64,000 nt of DNA from Notospermus geniculatus (taxonomy: Eukaryota; Nemertea; Pilidiophora; Heteronemertea; Lineidae): positions 5,291 to 69,290 of the forward strand of contig NMRB01001131.1 of assembly GCA_002633025.1 (NCBI GenBank). Reading direction: 5' to 3'. The notes below the pieces were generated by a model. That model was not told the origin of the DNA, made no database searches, and was given only the letters and a program-made list of their open reading frames with translations. Both the position numbers and the translations under genes were made by a program. The stretch's first letter is position 1. The number at the start of each line of letters is the position of its first letter. Shown here piece by piece: positions 48,476 through 60,002 of this stretch.

Positions 48476-49757
48476 AGAATATTGATGCTCCATCCCTGGC
48501 CCTGGGGGTTAATGACATTTTCTCGGCCAACAATATCAATATGGGACAAGAGAACAGGATGAAGGCATACGGATGAGAGTGGTCAGCGAAGAAGACGGGA
48601 GACCGTAGGAGATGTGATTAGGATGACCACCGAACTAGGACAAGGAAGGAGGTGACCAAAGCTGGCAAGCGGAGAGGAGTTGATGGTGGATCGTTGGGAG
48701 GCAAGTGGAGGAGTGAGTGGAACTGGAGCTGGAGCGACGAGACCACTGTGGATATCTCTTCAAAATCACTGAACATGTGTACCGGTAGGCCTACTGGCTG
48801 GGGAACTGTTGATCTTATCCTGGCCGCTCTTCATGCAGAAAGGGCCGTCTTCAGCTCCAGGAAGACATGGAGGACTTGTGGGAGGCGGTGATGTTAAGAC
48901 GCTGCAGCAAGAATGGTTAGCATTTGCTTGCTGCTCTGCTGTACCTTCTAGCAGGGGAATTGAAGCAAGTCAGACTCATACTGCATCGACTTGTTTCAGC
49001 TGGTCAGCTTTCCTCTTGAATTCTCTCATTGTGTACCTGAGCAGTCCAACTTGTGGTCCTCACTCAGGAGACTACCAGGAGCACTCGGTGGTCCACCTCA
49101 GGAGACTACCTTCTACTTTTTTCGGTGATCTTGAGCTTTCGCTGTATGCTCCCAAGAGGGTCAAGTACAAGTCTATTTAGTTAGAAGTCAGCGTCCTTTA
49201 AACATGTTCAAAACTGGTTCATGGCTTTGCTTGGTTACACATGAAGATCTCTGCACCATTCTCATTCGCAGAGGGGTGAGTACTCTTCCGTAAGCCCTGA
49301 TCGGTGTTGACAGCGATTCACTGCCTTTTCGAACAGCAGGGGAAAGGCTTCGCACTTGTTAATCACTCTACGAGTACGAAAAGAAAGGTCATATCGCTAG
49401 TGGGCTCTGCCTCGCAGTCACTTCTTCATAATCATGCGGTATCGCTGGTATTTGTGGGGCTACACTCGGTAGTTCTACGGCTGCCGCACAATAATTATAC
49501 TGATGGAACCTCCAAAGATATCATCGTGATTGTTCACAATGCTCGGTGAGCAAGATTTGTGATGTACGTATCGTAGTTGAAGGTCGGGGACAAAGATAAT
49601 CTCTTGATGAGACAAACAAATTATTTGGATTCGTGTTCTCAGTTCATTTGTGTGGAAATCTGTGATCGACCAGCACGAATGTTGGAATCGAGTTCTCATC
49701 GATTCATTGCCATGCCCACATCATGTCGTCCAGTCATAGGGTGAGGCCTGGGCTCGG

Positions 49758-52700
49758 ATCCTTTGGCCCTCTTGATGTTCCAAGAGACTACTTTGCATCC
49801 AGACATGCCAGAGGTAATCAGTGGTTGTTACCTCTCGCTCCATTCATAACCAGTGTGTGCGATGGCGAAGGGGGCGAGAGTGCTAAGAACTTCTCATTAC
49901 CTCAAGATGCTTCTCGACTCCAAAGCTAGGCACAATTCTTGTGAGGCACCATACCACACCATATGCCATTGCGGAGCTCAGGGATCATGCTAGACAGTGC
50001 TTGTCAAAGATACTTTTGGTGAATCTTTCTGCTGAGAGGAGAGGCTGAATGCTGAAACATCACCCACCTAAATCCATCAGTGGTAGATAAACAAGAAAGG
50101 ATGGACTTGAACTTCATTTAAGTGTTTGACTCTGGACTCATTCCTTCTAACATATTAGGCGCGGTGCTTGTCTAACTTGAACTGCTCCAGAGTAAACAGC
50201 TTCCCGCAGTCCCGCGTCATTTCACATCCCAACACCACTTCAGGCTAAATCTGACAACTTCTTCAAACGTGAAGAACCTGACAAAATCAATAGCAGTACA
50301 CACACATAATGCACAACCCGCTCCGTTTTACCAATATACACTCTCTCCGTGAGCATCCCTGTCAGCCTATACCAACATTTACGTGGTGATCAATTTGCGT
50401 TGATGAGTGTCGCGGGTGCACGGAAGACGGTGCTATGCTCGAGTATTGTTGAAAGATCGATGGAAATGGGCTGGTTCCGTGATTTGGAGACATTCGAAGG
50501 ACTAAAGTGACAAGAGTTTGATGGCAAAACAGGAGAGTGCTTTGGAGTAGCTTCTCAATTTTGAAGCACTTGAGAATTTCACTAGTGTTATACTATGTAA
50601 CACTGGTGTTGTGATAGGAACTGAAAATTGTGTACACAGCATTGAGCAGCAGATCACAGAAAATCCATTGATTGTGGTACCGGAGTAACTCAAAACATTT
50701 GACAACGCGTAGACTCATGACATTCTGTGCCTGCTGAGTTAGCCCACTCATGCCCACAGGTCTTGCATGTCTTGGTAAAGAAGTGGATAGTTCAGTATAG
50801 ACAAGCAAACCTCTCCAGACCAATACTGGCGTTGTCAACTGTAAAAGCAAGAGCCTTGCTGATGTCAGCTAGCTACGTTCCCAATTCGACACAATGCAGC
50901 TCCAGACAGCATACTGTATTTCTTTGAAGCCGAATGCACTTTGTCTTCAAGAGTTTTTGCCACAGAGCACCAGACTATTTTCAAGCATATCAAGCCCAGG
51001 CACAAGAAGCGAACAGCCACTTTTTCTCAACCAGCAGCCGATGCCAGCAAAAGGCTTGCCCTGATGGCGGCAACAAATTACATTCTTCTTTTCTGTCGCC
51101 ATCAAACGCCAAGGTCGGCATTCCCCAACTGTATCTGATCGCCATCCACGCCATCACCGCTACTAATCCGCACAAAAAAACCGCCTCGACTGTTACGGTA
51201 TCAGTAATCCTTCTTCAAAGAATGCACCAGGCCACAATGAGGCTTTGATCTCCATTCTATAAGCGGTAACAAGAATTCCATCACCATCTCCCCCGCAAAG
51301 GTTCACAAAGTGCAAAAAAGAACCGCACGCTGACGAGGGGGAAGCTGTCATTGCTCTTTTTACTCAACTGGAGAAGTTCTCAAACGTCAAAGGGAAAGAA
51401 ACAGCAAGACAAGTTGGTGGCAGCTTGTTTGCTTTTCGGCACTGGTAGATGACAAGCATACATGTATTGGAATATTTTAGGAGGGTGTGTCCTCTTGGCA
51501 GCATATCAGTGATTCTCTGAGGAAATATGCTTCGGCAGTGACAAGCCACGGCACCAGACACAGTCTTATTTTGGTGAGACCACTCCCGGAGCTCCTGCTG
51601 GAGTACTCATTCGGGATCAAATGCTACATTTTGACTCAAGTTGGGAGTCCCCTTTCATTATTTCCAACATCTATCATATGGAGGGTCCTTTTTCCGATTT
51701 GAGGAGTATTTGGCCATGGGGCAAGGGTTCTTGAAAGCCCTAGACCACAATTCCAGCCAAATCTTGTCATGACATCGCGCCGGTAACACTACATTGTATG
51801 CCATGTCTGAGATGATATGATATGAAGACAAACTTTGAATGATTCTTTGACTGATCGCCGACACCTCTACGATGACAATAATAAACAGCCATTTTTTTCT
51901 CGCCAGCTTCTCTTTACGCTTCGGTGAACACTGACATGGAAGCCTTTCACAGATAAATTAATGATCACCGCAGCTCGAACGCTGATGCGCCGACATTACA
52001 AAGACACGTGACATCATTATACCTGGATATGAATACGACCTTGCGGGGTTCTCGGGTTTCATTACTCGAATATGTGATTGATGAATGAAAATTATTCGCA
52101 TTACAAATCGCTCGCATGCTGTGCTTACCAATGAGTGTGATGGAATGTATTAATGTTTTGTCATGTTTGCTTATGGATTGAAGAATGGCATATGGTGGAA
52201 AATTGTGTTATATCGTGAAGTGGTGATAAACATGAGGATGAGGGATAGAGCGTATGACGATTTTATCACATAATCGGTTCTGCATGGCCGAGGACAAGAC
52301 ACTTTATGAGGGAGAGTGGGGAAGTGGGTAAATTGCTATCACATACATATGATCGTTTCTGAGTTGGAAAAGGCTGAGACGCATCGGGATGTGAAGCAAA
52401 AAAGCAGGTAGATTGCTGATGTCTCCATATGTATTGGGGCCCATCTAAAATGCTTCCAGCCCTTGGACAAGGCACTTTATCTTAAATTAGAATGAAATGC
52501 ATAGAAAGCTGAACCTTTTGTGCATGATGACAATGGAAAGAGAGAGAGGCTTCTGAATACACCAACGGCAGAACGAACTAAGCAGTTTTTCAATGTCAGT
52601 ACCACAACAAAAACAGAACATTTGGGATAAAATATTTACAGCTTGGTGATCAAAAATTCCACAGCAAGGCAAGCACAGACATTACAGTGTAAATATTAGA

Positions 52701-53850
52701 GCCAGCAAGGCTGACAGTGATGATACTGTTCTCATACTGTGATGTATGCACGTAAAGGACGATGGTTGAACTCATCTCCTATCTTATTTTCACACAAAGT
52801 GAGAGAGAGCGAGATGTTTGTACTCAACTTTTTATGCCATACGTTTTTTGCACAATCGCTAGGCTTATCTTATGCCAAAGGAAATACGAAAGTACAATGA
52901 ACTGAACTTCCTACTTTGAGGAGATCCATGATATTTCTTGGTCTATATCTACATGATGAATACAATTATCAACTAATACCAGAAAATCTACTTCTCAGGA
53001 AGGCTTCTAATCTGGCCTAAGAACTGATCAGAAGCTATTGATTAGGTGAGCTATTTCGGATAAATTGATGAGCTTTTCCTGCGATACCAACTGGTTTGGG
53101 GATAATGATTTGTCCGTGTGTCCGGAAACAATCAAGACACGAAGGGTATGAAGGATCAATGCGTGAACGCTGTGAATGGAATCCGGGTAATTCACACCGG
53201 AGCAACATAAATCTGTGTTGATAGCCGTGTCCTTGGTCAAAACACTTTACTTCAACTTGTCAAATAATCAACTATTGATGAAAAATACCTGATGGAACAA
53301 ACCTGCCGATGTTCTCTCAACACTCCCACGTGTAATGGATCAAATAATCATTTAGTAGTATGGCAACAACACGTGTGCATTGAAAGCAATACAAATGTAG
53401 TAGTATTGATCGAGTCTAGATTACCTGGTAAATCTGCACCAGGTTTAGACATCAAAGGATGACATTTACCATCCAAACAGTGCATCTTTTAGAACGGGAT
53501 AAAATTGCTCCGCCATCAATTTTCCTGAGCAAAAAAGATAAGCCTACATGTACTCTGCTGCGCCAAATGTCAGCAATGCGATGGTGCACATAGGCCGAGT
53601 AGGCCAACTTTGATGTTTGTCAGAAGGTTGAAATAGACAGTGTTGTTGGCCTGCCCATTAGGAGGGTATGACAGTACACCAAGGCATCCCTGAGAAGTTG
53701 CTACTAAACTATGGATAGTGATATTGTCAAACAAAGGTGGGAACATTGTGTCAGTCACTTGCCATTTTTAGACTCTTTATGCTAAAATCTGAGTCAAATA
53801 AGGTGGGGCACCATAAGGTGGCAAATCCAGGCACCACCCACATCACAGCA
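49758..53850. other. Unassigned stretch right of the duplication
   Basis: No gene, RNA or clear repeat recognised. Open frames of 60-105 codons (for example 50934-51248) are not protein-like. Confidence 0.45.
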
Positions 53851-53970
53851 GTCAGCAATCAGCATCCTCCCACAGTGCTCAGGGGTTTTTACCTCGCTCC
53901 TCTTCATCCACTGCGAGTGTATGAAGAGGAAAGAGACCGAAGCCCTGCTGTGGGAGGATGGCAATCAGTG
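53851..53970. other. Imperfect stem-loop
   Basis: Arms of ~50 bp pair imperfectly: 'catcctcccacag' at 53863 with its complement at 53948-53960, and 'tcttcatccactg' with 'atgaagagg'. It could be a decayed fold-back element or a hairpin RNA; nothing decides between them. Confidence 0.4.
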
Positions 53971-55564
53971 GATTCAGCAGGACAAGATGACTACAGCAAG
54001 TACATGTAAAGTTCTTACCTCTAGAGGACATCACATTCTCATACTCCAATTCCACAACAAGCACTTTCTACATTGAACAGCTTACACTCAACAGTCAGCC
54101 AACTATTAGTACAGTATTTACTGGCCCATGGTTATGTCTATTGCACATTATTTTCATTACATGTGAAAACACACCGGGCAATATTCAAATGAACTTGTGA
54201 ATTGTACTTCGCCAGCTGACTCTCATATATAAACCCTGGATAATGTGCGTGCCACCCGCATCAATTTCTGCATCATATAAAGACATGAAAGGTGTATGGT
54301 GTTTAGTCAGCATAGTGCATGCAACAGGGCACACCATAAAAAATAAAATGTTAGTCTAGCTCTTGACCAAACAAATCTGCGGTGGAAATTTTCCCTGTCT
54401 CTTCACTTCCCTTGAGAAGTTCTGGGGTTGAGAAACCTGTACCCAATCTGTAATAAAGGACTGTATGCTGATGACTCCATTCAAAGATGATTCACCTTAT
54501 TCATTGCCTTCTGGTGATAAGGGAGTTGGCAGGTTTAACTCATAATGATGGGCTGGTCTGTGTCATAAATGACCGATTTTTATGTCTCCCATTGAAAACG
54601 TGTAGAGGTCACAAACAAAGGATTCGACAACAAACTTCAAGATATGCCAACAAAATGGTCAATTCGTCATCATCATACCTACATGTACCCTCACAGATTT
54701 TCAAGGGGGGGGGGGGTAGAAAAAAATTTAAAAAAAAAATTTTTTTGAAAAATTTGAAAAATTTTTGTTTTGTTTTTTTGGGGTTAAAAATGGCCTCCAG
54801 AGTCATTTTTACACTCCAAAATGCAAAATTAGTCTTCCTTCTGCATGAAAATTGCATTTGAAATGTAAGAAATTAAAGAAAAACACTGCTGAAGTGAAAA
54901 TAGTGATATTTGGAAAAGGTTAGTCTGCAAACTTGAGGAGGGGATATCCCCTCCTTGAAATTTTTGAGGAGGGAATCATCCCCCCTCTCCCCCCTCTGGC
55001 GGAAACACTGCAAGTGTGCTGTGCTCCAAAACAATCAATGAAAACTCCTCAAGAGTGAGATGTGTGAATGAATGAAAAGAATCAGGTCTATGGTTCTGGG
55101 CTCCCAGGCTTTATTGCCTTAACACCTTCTTTGGAATGAACTGGGGCCGAAATGTGCTTGCTGTTTTAGATCCTGAGCACTGCATGATGCCTCGGCCTGG
55201 AGGGCCAAGGATGATATAGTATAGGCGTATGGTACATGTAGCTACTGAGAGTGAGAGAGATGCTCGGTTAATCCTTGGAGGAATTATACTGACAGTAAAC
55301 TCTTACCATCAGATCAGTATAATCTTACCATCATGAATATGATTCACACAATCCATCATTCATTTCTTGTCAAATCATTTTTTACCGACACTGAATATAT
55401 ACTTTAGTAGGCTAGGCTATGCCAGCTATCTCATCCATGATCATCATCATTCTGTTTGAGTCAGATTGAGATATTTTCATTTTCAATCAGACAAAATCAA
55501 GTCAAGATTCTGACATTCGTCTCCTAAGAAAATCATGAACATCAAATAACTGAGGTGAAGCTAG
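53971..55564. other. Unassigned stretch with a degenerate MITE end
   Basis: An A/T homopolymer-rich zone at 54706-54790, a directly repeated 'gaggagggaatc' motif and the hAT-like MITE end 'cccctctggcggaaacactg' finishing at 55010. No gene recognised. Confidence 0.45.
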
Positions 55565-55777
55565 TGTCTTTTCGAAAATGCACTTGATGATTGTCAAATT
55601 ACAATAGAATGTGAAGATGCTTACCACCGTGCTTACGAACCGGCATCTCTGGAATCTGAAGCAGAGCACTATCCGGCAGTGTATCAAAGCATGCAGCACA
55701 ACACTGGAGCACTGTCAAAAAAGTGCCAGGAAATTGCTACACCACAGACGCCGACTGTTCGCAAGAAATTCGGGTAA
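55565..55777 (+). CDS. Candidate exon, unknown protein
   Basis: A 70-codon open stretch, TGT at 55565 to TAA at 55775-55777. It encodes an acidic then basic protein-like sequence that includes ECEDAYHRAYEPASLESEAE and ends near TPTVRKKFG. It could be a last exon using that TAA, or an internal exon leaving at GG|GTAATA (55773/55774). Acceptor choices are 'agctag' at 55564 or 'acaatag' at 55607; both have weak pyrimidine tracts. I do not recognise the family. It lies ~1.1 kb before TMEM126 on the same strand. Confidence 0.3.
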   Translation, partial: CLFENALDDCQITIECEDAYHRAYEPASLESEAEHYPAVYQSMQHNTGALSKKCQEIATPQTPTVRKKFG

Positions 55778-56835
55778 TATCCAAGCAATTAAGACGAATT
55801 AACAATAGAATGAGATCCGCAAGTTTGTTATCCACCGGTGATTACGGTTTCCACAATGTAATTACGCAACAGACAATGAAAACTCCGTGAAGTGACAGCA
55901 CAGCTCAGGTTTTATTTTCCCAAAATGGCTGACGTCCAAAACGAAAATCGATCACATGGCATGGGAGCGTTCATTAGTTAAGTGTTTCCTAGAAATGGCC
56001 CACTTGCCAAACTGGGAGACTGTCATAAACTCGCTTACGTGGCTGATATTTCGGAGATAACTGATATATTTGACGAACTAAATGGAAGAATTTGACATCT
56101 TTTACATTGGAAACCACAGGTTTCATTTACTATTATAATAAGGTCAAGGTTACTGTGACACATCGGCGAAAGAAAATAATGGTTGCTCCCCGCCCCAGTT
56201 ATTCACACGACAGAAACACCGGGTGGGTTTTCCCTTTAAATGGTTTGTTTATCAAAGCGAAATAACCATGATAATGATATATTTGTGTCAATTATATAAA
56301 CTGTACTTCTCCAGCCCTTTTTAGTGTATTTGGGCTTGTCAAAGTCTAGACTAGTACCTGGTCCTACCGATGGTGTCGCTTTTGAATTTGCTGAATGGTA
56401 GGACCAGTCGTGGCCGCCATACTTGCCTGAAACACCCCTTTATGCCTCCCTGAGGTAGATATCGTTCAAAGCAGCTGTCCTCTTTCTTCCTTACATCTGC
56501 CCCTTGCGTCTCAGCATGTTACTTCTTTGATCGTTCCATTCAGCTGAGCCTAGCAGCGTCTTCTTTTTTACAAGTCGCTGCATGATTTAGGCCTAGCCCC
56601 ACATAGGCTACATGGCCTAACCTAGGCCTAGTATAGCCTCCTAGCTAATGGGGGGGGGGGTTAATGGGAAGCCACTAACTAGCTTAGCCAGTTTCAATAT
56701 AGTCATGACGGCAGGCACTCTACGGTACATAACTAGGCCCTATTGTAGAGTAGTGTCCTGTGTACAGTAAGTAGTATAGGCCTAGATATTTACGAAGTAA
56801 AATATGCTTGCCTTTTTAGGTACTGGTAGCTGAAA
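55778..56835. promoter_or_regulatory. Probable upstream region of TMEM126
   Basis: Non-coding DNA before the TMEM126 start, with a G run at 56650 and a cluster of 'ggcctag' repeats at 56588-56640. A 'taggcctaggccta' run also sits in the ANKRD39 introns. No TATA box is evident; the promoter position is inferred from the gene start only. Confidence 0.35.
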
Positions 56836-57604
56836 ATGTCGTCGGCAGAGAAGTACTACCGTCGTCTTCATAAGGATGACATCCCAAAGGGTTCTATTCG
56901 TTTGACCTTGGAGGAAGTTCTCGAAAAGCAATGGGACACAATTCTTCACTGGAAACCACGCTCAGAAATGTGGGTTATGGTGCCCTGGTTTGTGACACGT
57001 GCAACTGGTTACCCTTACTGCTTTGGTACCGGTATTCAGATTTGACCCCCCCCCCCAGGTCGTAATATTAACATCAACTTTTTTTCTCGACAGGTGGTCG
57101 CTTATTCATGGGCCTGCTATACTGGGAACTGTCACCCTTCTCACAGGGAGTCTCTTACTGAAGCAGTACCGATCCTTCTTCACCCTGGGGAAAGTAGGAA
57201 TGCTGTCGACATTCATACCAGCAGGTGTAATGCCAGGAGGTGCAGTCATGATTCTTCATCAGCAAAAAGTCCAGAAAGACCTGCTCACAGGTCAACTAAA
57301 CTGTGCTACATGTGCGGAAGTCCGCTCGCTGTTTCTGCAATTACCTTTGGGGTATTTGTATCCCACGGTCGTGGCACCAGTCATTACGATGGCTGTTGCA
57401 AAGAAGGATAAGCTATTTGCTTTCCCTCCATTCTCGGAGGTTGGTCAAATGTGGGGACTAGTGAAGAAAGCTTCAAGACCATTGTATCCTGTTTTCATTG
57501 GGACATTTTTGTTGCAATGTCTTGTGACAGTCTTAATTGTTCATAGAGAAGGACAAGCATTTTCCAAGATCATGGTGAACAGTGATTTACAACATGTGAA
57601 ATAG
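56836..57604 (+). CDS. TMEM126A: TMEM126 family mitochondrial membrane protein, two exons
   Basis: Exon 1 starts at ATG 56836 (MSSAEKYYRRLHKDD). Exon 2 (57094-57604) follows a strong acceptor 'tttttttctcgacag' and encodes WSLIHGPAILGTVTLLTGSL, then a LNCATCAEVRS segment and a long hydrophobic tail ending at TAG. Four hydrophobic segments and the C-x-x-C region match TMEM126A/B. In vertebrates these are mitochondrial inner-membrane proteins of complex I assembly; which paralogue this equals is not decidable. Exon 2 needs a phase 2 donor. Candidates are 56969 (AAAT|GTGGGT, giving 214 residues) and 56987 (CCTG|GTTTGT, 220 residues). Reading through the intron meets a stop at 57045. The gene converges on ZDHHC24, and its last ~44 bp are repeated at 58527. 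Confidence 0.85.
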
Positions 57605-58526
57605 TGTGTAGCATACATGTAAGTGATGGATGTTATAATATAATTGTTTTTTGATAAACTCATACGTGATCTTGTTCTTCTGTCTTGACATTATTCCAGT
57701 AAAGTCCCTGCGCATCTGCTACATGTATGTTCTGAATTGATCAGTGCATGAAAAGACTGCTTGTGGTGTCCAGCATAAAGGCATGTTTCTACTGAAGCAG
57801 TTTCCGCCACTGTTTGCAGTAAGTGGTGCAGTTTTCACAAGGTTTTGGAGACTCCCTCCATAGCAGCTGAGCAAAATATTTGGCACATTAATTATCCTAA
57901 CCTTATGAAAACTGCAATTGTTGCTGCAAACTGTGGTGGGCACACAACTAGCAACCAACTAAGCCAGAAAGGTTTTATACATATAGGCCCAGGGTCTGTA
58001 AAATCCAGAGTATGCAAGATATATTGACGAAATGTAAAATCAGCACTGTTACATGGGACATATAGCAGAGGACAATCAACACTATAACGGGACATTCGGC
58101 ACAAGTTGATCGGAACTCCCCTGAACAGTCTATCATTCTGTTGTCTCTTGTTCACTCAGTTTTTAGCTGGTTATCTTCATAATGAATGCCATCACCAGGC
58201 AATGGTGAGGAGATAAATGGACTGACCCAGACCAGGTACCAACGTGTCCCCAACACCTCTTGGATGTTACGTATCAGTCCTTTATCATTTCCTTGCATTC
58301 CTTTCGTTTGTTCGTATCTTGTTTTCCCGGAGATGATCTGTGAAACCTGAATCTGCAGGAGCCAGGTAAGAAGTAGGAAGAATCCAACGGCTACAGAGAA
58401 CAGGACGGCTATGAAGAACTCCCAGTTTGTGTAATATCCCAATATCCAGACCATGTGAGGAGCTACCAAAGACACCAACGTGCGAAAGGAGAAGCCCAGA
58501 GTGGCCTGAATGAACTGGATCTGGTA
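57561..58526 (+). repeat. Tandem duplication unit 1 (966 bp)
   Basis: Covers the last 44 bp of TMEM126, the intergenic DNA with a GTTTCCACT-type fold-back relic (57779-57945) and the 3' part of ZDHHC24. It joins directly to unit 2 at 'ctggta|tttccaagatc'. Confidence 0.95.
58152..58526 (-). pseudogene. ZDHHC24: ZDHHC24 3' fragment
   Basis: Corresponds to residues 172-295 of the complete gene at 59115-60002, ending in the same PLPGDGIHYEDNQLKTE tail and stop. It lacks the start, the first membrane segments and the cysteine-rich DHHC catalytic domain, so it cannot be an active enzyme. The break at 58526 is the tandem-duplication junction. Differences from the full copy are few (for example V for I in VAVGFF, Q for H in RYEQTKG, V for I in VWVSPF). 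The frame remains open, so the duplication is recent, or these are two alleles placed in tandem. Confidence 0.9.
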
Positions 58527-58570
58527 TTTCCAAGATCATGGTGAACAGTGATTTACAACATGTGAAATAG
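58527..58570 (+). pseudogene. TMEM126A: Remnant of the TMEM126 3' end
   Basis: The last 44 bp of TMEM126 coding sequence with its TAG stop, repeated by the tandem duplication and detached from the rest of the gene. Confidence 0.9.
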
Positions 58571-59489
58571 TGTGTAGCATACATGTAAGTGATGGATGTT
58601 ATAATATAATTGTTTTTTTATAAACTCATACGTGATCTTGTTCTTCTGTCTTGACATTATTCCAGTAAAGTCCCTGCGCATCTGCTACATGTATGTTCTG
58701 AATTGATGAGTGCATGAAAAGACTGCTTGTGGAGTCCAGCATAAAGGCATGTTTCTACTGAAGCAGTTTCCGCCACTGTTTGCAGTAAGTGGTGCAGTTT
58801 TCACAAGGTTTTGGAGAGTCGCTCAATAGCTGAGCAAAATATTTGCCACATTAATTATCCTAACCTTATGAAAACTGCAATTGTTGCTGCAAACTGTGGT
58901 GGGCACACAACTAGCAACCAACTAAGCCAGAAAAGTTTTATACATATAGGCCCAGGGTCTGTAAAATCCAGAGTATGCAAGATATATTGGCGAAATGTAA
59001 AATCAGCACTGTTACATGGGACATATAGCACAGGACAATCAACACTATAATGGGACATTCGGCACAAGCTGATAGGAACTCCCCTGAACAGTCTATCATT
59101 CTGTTGTCTCTTGTTCACTCGGTTTTTAGCTGGTTATCTTCATAATGAATGCCATCACCAGGCAATGGTGAGGAGATAAATGGACTGATCCAGACCAGGT
59201 ACCAACGTGTCCCCAACACCTCTTGGATGTTACGTATCAGTCCTTTATCATTTCCTTGCATTCCTTTCGTGTGTTCGTATCTTGTTTTCCCGGAGATGAT
59301 CTGTGAAACCTGAATCTGCAGGAGCCAGGTAAGAAGTAGGAAGAATCCAATGGCTACAGAGAACAGGACGGCTATGAAGAACTCCCAGTTTGTGTAATAT
59401 CCCAATATCCAGACCATGTGAGGTGCTACCAAAGACACCAACGTGCGAAAGGAGAAGCCCAGAGTGGCCTGAATGAACTGGATCTGGTA
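58527..59489 (+). repeat. Tandem duplication unit 2 (963 bp)
   Basis: Second copy of 57561-58526 with a few substitutions and small deletions. Its right end lies inside the intact ZDHHC24 gene. Confidence 0.95.
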
Positions 59490-60002
59490 GATATGTGCGT
59501 AAAGTCCAGCTAACCAGCAATAGCCAATTGTCATAAGATAATGACGTTGGTTGGTGTGTCCGATGCAGTAACCAGCAAACCAGCAGTGATGGTCTCTTCT
59601 CAAGATACAGATGTTGCAAATTTTGCAGTGATGGGATCGCGGTGGGCAAGATCTGTCACATTTCTCACAGAATTTCCACAGGTTCTCGTTTTCACTTGAG
59701 GCATCTCTTGTAGCAGTGTAATCTGTGCATTTCTTCACCGGTTTGGTAGAGCTGTCACTGCAGATTGTGAAGTATAAGTTGCCATACACATTCACGAACA
59801 AGAGGGAGACGAACAGTTTGTGGACCCACAACAAATTTGGGTCATAGTCATAAGTTGGCATCACCAAATAGAATTCATACCACACACAAAATGGGCCTCC
59901 CAGCAGGAAGACTATGAAAGCTACGCGGTCGTGAAGGACCTTTGGGAATAATTCTGCCAGATCCCGCTTCATTTTGTATAAAAAGATGTGATAATGCGTC
60001 AA
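59115..60002 (-). CDS. ZDHHC24: ZDHHC24-type palmitoyltransferase
   Basis: A single-exon gene of 295 residues. DHHC enzymes attach palmitate to cysteines of proteins on Golgi, ER or plasma membranes. Hydrophobic segments lie at about 28-47, 60-80, 157-178, 185-202 and 206-232. The cysteine-rich domain spans 112-160, with CEKCDRSCPPRSHHCKICN and the active DHHC at 137-140 (catalytic C140). A TRYE sequence at 240-243 stands where DHHC enzymes carry TTxE. The tail GTRWYLVWISPFISSPLPGD matches the vertebrate ZDHHC24 C-terminus, which supports this member rather than ZDHHC22. Vertebrate ZDHHC24 is of similar length (about 284). A second in-frame ATG (residue 11, MKRDLAELFP) at 59972 could be the real start. 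The gene faces TMEM126 tail to tail; its own 3' part is also repeated at 58152-58526. Confidence 0.9.
   Translation of the reverse strand: MTHYHIFLYKMKRDLAELFPKVLHDRVAFIVFLLGGPFCVWYEFYLVMPTYDYDPNLLWVHKLFVSLLFVNVYGNLYFTICSDSSTKPVKKCTDYTATRDASSENENLWKFCEKCDRSCPPRSHHCKICNICILRRDHHCWFAGYCIGHTNQRHYLMTIGYCWLAGLYAHIYQIQFIQATLGFSFRTLVSLVAPHMVWILGYYTNWEFFIAVLFSVAIGFFLLLTWLLQIQVSQIISGKTRYEHTKGMQGNDKGLIRNIQEVLGTRWYLVWISPFISSPLPGDGIHYEDNQLKTE

Larger units (their letters stand above)
34124..49757 (+). repeat. Large direct duplication, copy B (~15.63 kb)
   Basis: Begins with the same 'agggtcatccaactccgttt' as copy A and ends '...gtgaggcctgggctcgg', after which unique DNA starts with 'atcctttggccc'. It is collinear with copy A. 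Extra DNA relative to A: a longer 22-bp array, a hAT-like element at 41671-42454 and unrelated DNA at about 40410-41045. Missing relative to A: the SINE, the CCCTTACC transposon, the TAA fold-back element and the 478 bp block. Confidence 0.95.

Noticed and set aside
50934-51248. 104-codon frame right of the duplication.
   Set aside because: Low-complexity composition, overlapping frames on both strands and no domain or splice support.
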